DNA of 17,079 bases. Origin: Alcanivorax sp. GTDB taxonomy: Bacteria; Pseudomonadota; Gammaproteobacteria; Pseudomonadales; Alcanivoracaceae. The notes under the pieces are model-generated. The model made no database searches. It was not told where the DNA came from and was given only the letters and a program-made list of their open reading frames with translations. Positions 13,938 through 17,079 of this stretch are shown one piece after another; the first letter of the stretch is position 1, and each line of letters starts with the position of its first letter. The DNA lies in contig SLJS01000059.1 of assembly GCA_007135015.1 (NCBI GenBank), positions 1-17,079 on the forward strand, given 5' to 3'. Both the position numbers and the translations under genes were made by a program.

Positions 13938-14894
13938 TCAGCCGAGATGATCCATGAGCCACTGGATTCGTTCACGCTGGGCGCGCACCAGCCGCTCGCC
14001 TTCCTCGATGGCCTCGCTGGCGCGGTGGAAGTCCATCAGCGCATAATTGGGCAGCAGTGGCACCAGATTGACGTCCGCCGGTTCGCCGGCCATTCGGCTG
14101 CGGGTGATCCGGTCCTGCATGATGTTCACGCTGGCGCCCACCACATCGAAGAACCCCGGTGCCGGGTCTCCGGCGCCATCACCACCACCATCGGACGAGG
14201 CAAAGAATTCCTGCACTCTTTCCCAGACTTTCCTTTCCTCCGGCGCTCCCTTTTCCGAAGTCTTCTTCTCCTGGACCACGGCCCGGGCCTGTTTACGGTC
14301 CACGTGCTGGCCGATCAGTTGCCCGTTGAGGTTCACGCCGATGACCAGTTCCGCGCCCAGCGCGCGGCAGACGGACACCGGCACCGGATTGACCAGGCCG
14401 CCATCGAGCATCCAGCGGCCGTTGAACTGCACTGGCGTGAACAGCCCCGGCAATGCGCAGGAGGCCCGGGCCGCATCCAGCACGGTGCCTTCCTGGATCC
14501 AGACCTCGCGCCCGAGCTGCATGTCGGTGGCCACGGTGGCAAAGCGATGGCTCTCCAGCTCGCCGATCTCCGGGTTCTGGTGCTGCTCCCGGAAAAAACC
14601 GAACAGCTTCTCGCCCTTCACGAAGCCGCCGGAGAAGCCCACATCCAGAAAGCCGAGCACATCGCGAAAGGTCAGGCCGGTGACCCAGTCGGAGAACTCC
14701 TCGAGCTGCCCGGCCACATAGACGCCGCCGACCAGCGCGCCGATGGAGGTACCCACCACCACCTTCGGGCGAATGCCCATGGACTCGAGTTCGCGGATCA
14801 CACCGATATGCGCCCAGCCCCGGGCCGAGCCGCTGCCCAGGGCCAGGCCCACCACGGGGCCGGAGCCGTGTTTGTCCTCCCGGTCACCGCTCAC
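13938..14894 (-). CDS. patatin-like phospholipase (RssA-type)
   Basis: Predicted cytoplasmic or membrane-associated lipid acyl hydrolase, 318 residues. The Ser-Asp dyad is complete: oxyanion hole GSGSARG (20-26), nucleophile Ser50 in GTSIG (48-52) and Asp164 in LDGGLVNPVPV. A charged, Gly/Asp-rich segment (about 195-247) interrupts the C-terminal half before the conserved DVVGASVNIMQDRI helix. Its low complexity suggests a flexible insertion. The GTG at 14894, with AAGGGAAG upstream, was chosen; it overlaps the preceding DUF1289 stop by 11 bases. An upstream GTG at 14915 is less likely. It is last in a four-gene overlapping operon. The natural substrate is unknown. Confidence 0.9.
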   Translation of the reverse strand: MSGDREDKHGSGPVVGLALGSGSARGWAHIGVIRELESMGIRPKVVVGTSIGALVGGVYVAGQLEEFSDWVTGLTFRDVLGFLDVGFSGGFVKGEKLFGFFREQHQNPEIGELESHRFATVATDMQLGREVWIQEGTVLDAARASCALPGLFTPVQFNGRWMLDGGLVNPVPVSVCRALGAELVIGVNLNGQLIGQHVDRKQARAVVQEKKTSEKGAPEERKVWERVQEFFASSDGGGDGAGDPAPGFFDVVGASVNIMQDRITRSRMAGEPADVNLVPLLPNYALMDFHRASEAIEEGERLVRAQRERIQWLMDHLG

Positions 14895-15093
14895 TGAAGG
14901 CTTCCCTTGCCACACAGGGCTGGTGCTCGCCGTTCATGCGGCGGGCGCAACGGTCCAGCACGTCCCGCTGCCGCCCGGTGGGGAGCAGCCCCCAGTAGCT
15001 GATCTCACCGCCAGTACGAAAGCAGCCAATGCATACATCATCGCCGTCGAGCGCACAGATGCTTACACAGGGCGAGGCCACGTCATCACTCAT
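14884..15093 (-). CDS. DUF1289 small cysteine protein
   Basis: A 69-residue protein of the DUF1289 family (YdhL-like), of unknown function. The family pattern SPCVSICALD...CIGCFRTGGEISYW is complete, with Cys9, Cys13, Cys21 and Cys24 arranged as a probable metal-binding site. A further Cys49 and Cys60 lie in the variable tail. Its ATG overlaps the upstream carbonic anhydrase-like gene by four bases (ATGA), and the patatin gene starts inside its last codons, so it is firmly part of the operon. Confidence 0.88.
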   Translation of the reverse strand: MSDDVASPCVSICALDGDDVCIGCFRTGGEISYWGLLPTGRQRDVLDRCARRMNGEHQPCVAREAFSER

Positions 15094-15626
15094 GACTGAG
15101 CAGGCTCGTCGTCAACAAGGAGTTCACGTGCAAAACGCCGGCCATTCTCCACATAATGTTCCGCGCTCATGACAAGACCCTTTGCCTGTTCTTCCGTTAT
15201 TTCCCTGACAACCTTTCCGGGTGAACCCAGCACCAGGGAGTTGTCCGGCACCTCCATGTTCTCCGTGACCAGGGCATTGGCGCCGATGACGCAGTTGCGT
15301 CCGATGCGCGCGCCGTTGAGCACCACCGCGTTGATACCGATTAGGCTGTTGTCCCCGATGGTGCAGCCGTGAAGCATCACCTTGTGGCCCACGGTCACAC
15401 CCTTTCCGATGGTCAGCGGCTTGCCCGGGTCCACATGCAGCACGGAGCCGTCCTGGACATTGCTGTCATCACCAATGGTGATCCGGTCATGGTCGGCCCG
15501 GATCACGGCATTGAACCAGACGCTCACATTGTGGCCCAGATATACAGAGCCCATCACCTGGGCATCCGGTGCCACCCAGTACTCCCCGGCGGCTTCCATC
15601 CGGCGCTCACCGATACGATAGATCAT
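15090..15626 (-). CDS. gamma-class carbonic anhydrase-like hexapeptide protein (YrdA/PaaY type)
   Basis: A 178-residue left-handed beta-helix protein built from hexapeptide repeats (for example VAPDAQVMGSVYLG, IGDDSNVQDGSVLH, IGDNSLIGINAVVL, IGRNCVIGANALV). The three zinc-binding histidines of the gamma-carbonic anhydrase family are present at 64 (SVLHVD), 81 and 86 (VGHKVMLHG). Such proteins form trimers. Some hydrate CO2, while others such as PaaY are thioesterases, so activity is uncertain. The ATG overlaps the upstream Nudix stop by four bases (ATGA), and DUF1289 follows with the same overlap. A C-terminal helix of about 35 residues, common in the family, is present. Confidence 0.93.
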   Translation of the reverse strand: MIYRIGERRMEAAGEYWVAPDAQVMGSVYLGHNVSVWFNAVIRADHDRITIGDDSNVQDGSVLHVDPGKPLTIGKGVTVGHKVMLHGCTIGDNSLIGINAVVLNGARIGRNCVIGANALVTENMEVPDNSLVLGSPGKVVREITEEQAKGLVMSAEHYVENGRRFARELLVDDEPAQS

Positions 15627-16225
15627 GCGCTCTTTCCCCTGTCCTGCTCGTCGGCATCCACCTCGTAGCGGATGCCGGTATCGAAGGCGTGATTCAGCAA
15701 TTCGACGATCATGAAGGCGGTCAGCCCCCAGATCCGCTTGTCGTCATAGTAGTAGCTGGGAATGCAGAGCTTCTTGCCGTAAAAGTCGATGGGCGGAGCC
15801 ATTTCCGGCTCCGTTTCCAGGAAGAACGAAAGCGGCACCCGGAAGATGGTCCGGATCTCGCCGGGCTCGGCCACCAGTTCCACGTTCGGGTCTACAATGC
15901 CGACAAAGGGCGTGACCTTCATGCCGTAGCGCGAGGGGATCGGCGAGAGCGCGCCGAGCATCTCCACGCGATTGCGGGGCATGCGCACTTCCTCCTCGGA
16001 TTCGCGCAGTGCCGTGGCCAGCAGGTCGGTGTCTTCCGGGTCGCGCTTGCCGCCGGGAAAGGCCACCTCCCCCGCATGGGTGGGCATGGCGGCGGCGCGA
16101 ACGGTCAGGATCAGATCCGGGTCGCGCTCGTCAGTGAACGGCATCAGCACCGCCGCTTCGGGCAGTTGCACCGGCAACTTCCGCGGACGATACAGCGGCA
16201 TTCTTTCCCGCAGGGTCTCAATCAC
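15623..16225 (-). CDS. Nudix hydrolase, CoA pyrophosphatase (NudL/YeaB) type
   Basis: A 200-residue cytoplasmic Nudix hydrolase likely to cleave CoA or acyl-CoA diphosphate bonds. The CoA-pyrophosphatase signature precedes the Nudix box: LILTVRAAAMPTHAGEVAFPGGKRDPED (38-65), followed by ATALRESEEEV (70-80) with the metal-binding glutamates. The Nudix box has the slightly longer spacing usual in this subgroup. The GTG start is preceded by GAGGGGAG. It is first in a four-gene operon (then carbonic anhydrase-like, DUF1289, patatin). A hairpin tccgcc/ggcgga (16241-16257) lies just upstream of the ribosome site. The CoA and lipid-hydrolase neighbours make a link to acyl metabolism plausible, but that is inference. 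Confidence 0.9.
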   Translation of the reverse strand: MIETLRERMPLYRPRKLPVQLPEAAVLMPFTDERDPDLILTVRAAAMPTHAGEVAFPGGKRDPEDTDLLATALRESEEEVRMPRNRVEMLGALSPIPSRYGMKVTPFVGIVDPNVELVAEPGEIRTIFRVPLSFFLETEPEMAPPIDFYGKKLCIPSYYYDDKRIWGLTAFMIVELLNHAFDTGIRYEVDADEQDRGKSA

Positions 16226-16431
16226 ACTACACTCCCCTCATCCGCCCCAGAGGCGGACCAGTCTGTAACAGTCTGAATACAGGATTGAATCCAGGCAAGG
16301 ACAAAAGTTCCCGGGCCCTTGCAAACCGGTGCAATCCGTCACGAAATGCCGTCCGCGCGTCACCGGCGCCGGCGCGCGCCGGGCCCGGGCCTGGTGATAC
16401 AGTAACCTCCGGACAGCCTGGGGAAGCTCTG

Positions 16432-16974
16432 ATGAATTTCTGCAGTCATTGCGGCAGCGACCGGTTGCGCTTCGACATTCCCGCCGGGGACAACCGGCCC
16501 CGCTACTGGTGCCCCGAGTGCCATACCATCCACTACCAGAACCCCCGACTGGTGGTGGGCACGGTGCCGGTCTGGGGGGACCGGATACTGCTGTGCAGGC
16601 GCTCCATCGAGCCCCGCAAGGGCTACTGGACGCTGCCCGCGGGCTACATGGAAAACGGCGAGACACTCCAGGAAGGCGCCGCCCGGGAAAGCTGGGAGGA
16701 GGCCTGTGCCACCGTGGACATCAAGGACATGTACACGGTGTTCAATCTGCCCCACATCTATCAGGTCTATGTATTCTTCCTCGGGGAGCTGGAGGAGGGC
16801 CGCTTTGACGTGGGGGATGAATCCTCGGAAGTGGACCTGTTCAGGCAGGACCAGATCCCCTGGGACGAACTGGCCTTCCCCACCATCAACCGCACGCTGA
16901 AATACTACTTCCGCGACCGCGAGACCGGCGATTTCCCGGTCCGGGTCCAGGATATCCAGCCGATGAAGAAATGA
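16432..16974 (+). CDS. zinc-ribbon Nudix hydrolase
   Basis: A 180-residue Nudix hydrolase with an N-terminal zinc ribbon (Cys4, Cys7, Cys27, Cys30 in CSHC and CPEC) and a full Nudix box, GYMENGETLQEGAARESWEEA (71-91), with RE at 85-86 and EE at 89-90. The ribbon plus Nudix layout recalls NADH pyrophosphatase NudC. The protein is much shorter, and the SQPWPFPxS segment of NudC is absent, so substrate is unknown; ADP-ribose or another nucleotide sugar is possible. The ATG at 16432 follows GGGGAAG. The frame is open 49 codons upstream through a GC-palindromic region that does not look coding. It is divergent from the CoA-type Nudix gene across 206 bp, which contain a 14-bp palindrome (ccggcgcgcgccgg, 16369-16382) and no clear promoter. 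Confidence 0.92.
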   Translation: MNFCSHCGSDRLRFDIPAGDNRPRYWCPECHTIHYQNPRLVVGTVPVWGDRILLCRRSIEPRKGYWTLPAGYMENGETLQEGAARESWEEACATVDIKDMYTVFNLPHIYQVYVFFLGELEEGRFDVGDESSEVDLFRQDQIPWDELAFPTINRTLKYYFRDRETGDFPVRVQDIQPMKK

Positions 16975-16994
16975 TGCGCCCTTCGGGCGCACAG

Positions 16995-17015
16995 TGGCGA
17001 GCCACGAGCCACGAG
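16995..17015 (-). repeat. three 7-mers facing the terminal heptamer array
   Basis: On the minus strand 17015-16995 reads ctcgtgg, ctcgtgg, ctcgcca: three 7-mers, two of them identical. It lies 20 bp after the stop codon of the zinc-ribbon Nudix gene. It is inverted relative to the next array, with only 10 bp between them. Confidence 0.65.
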
Positions 17016-17025
17016 CAATATGGTT

Positions 17026-17079
17026 CTCGCCCCTTGTCCCTTGTCCCTTGTCCCTTGCCCCTTGCCCCTTGCCCCTTGC
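17026..17079 (+). repeat. tandem 7-bp repeat running off the window end
   Basis: Nearly eight consecutive units: ctcgccc once, cttgtcc three times, cttgccc three times, then cttgc cut by the window edge. The units are identical within each block, so the array has expanded recently. The full length is unknown. Confidence 0.9.

Noticed and set aside
17026..17079. CRISPR array
   Set aside because: The units are 7 bp with no spacers and no cas genes are present.

Overview
The window reads as a chromosomal segment of a GC-rich (clearly above 60 % by eye) gammaproteobacterium. The gene order ffh / rpsP-rimM-trmD-rplS / xerD-dsbC-hom-thrC, with ypjD (CcsA-like) and corB running away from ffh, is the conserved arrangement I know from Pseudomonas and its relatives. 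The BCCT-type osmolyte transporter would suit a salt-tolerant organism. I cannot name the genus from the sequence alone. No rRNA, tRNA, CRISPR array, prophage or complete insertion sequence is visible, and most of the window is housekeeping DNA.

Layout. Minus strand, in transcription order from 11235 down to 10: ffh; an intergenic stretch of about 420 bp with repeats and a good promoter; rpsP-rimM-trmD-rplS (translation and tRNA modification); xerD-dsbC (chromosome dimer resolution; periplasmic disulfide isomerase); hom-thrC (threonine branch of the aspartate pathway); a tandem pair of single-domain globin genes; and a BCCT transporter. Plus strand from 11695: ypjD/ccsA-like and corB, divergent from ffh. 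Minus strand from 16225 to 13938: a tightly overlapping four-gene operon (CoA-type Nudix hydrolase, gamma-class carbonic anhydrase-like protein, DUF1289 protein, patatin-like phospholipase) that converges on corB. Plus strand from 16432: a zinc-ribbon Nudix hydrolase, divergent from the operon.

The less ordinary content is between and inside the genes. (1) Two roughly 125-bp REP-type double palindromes lie just downstream of a globin gene and of ffh. They share an identical loop core of about 20 nt, and a third half-unit supplies the ffh stop codon. (2) A 244-bp MITE-like element with 19-bp terminal inverted repeats and a long internal hairpin sits in the ffh/ypjD divergent region. (3) Short period-7 arrays of related sequence occur at three intergenic sites, one of which runs off the window end. 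(4) Threonine synthase carries a cysteine-rich insertion. (5) Two globin paralogues about 60 % identical lie in tandem, each with a vicinal Cys-Cys pair. I saw no clear new defence or biosynthetic system; the MITE-like element and the REP family are the best leads for something undescribed.
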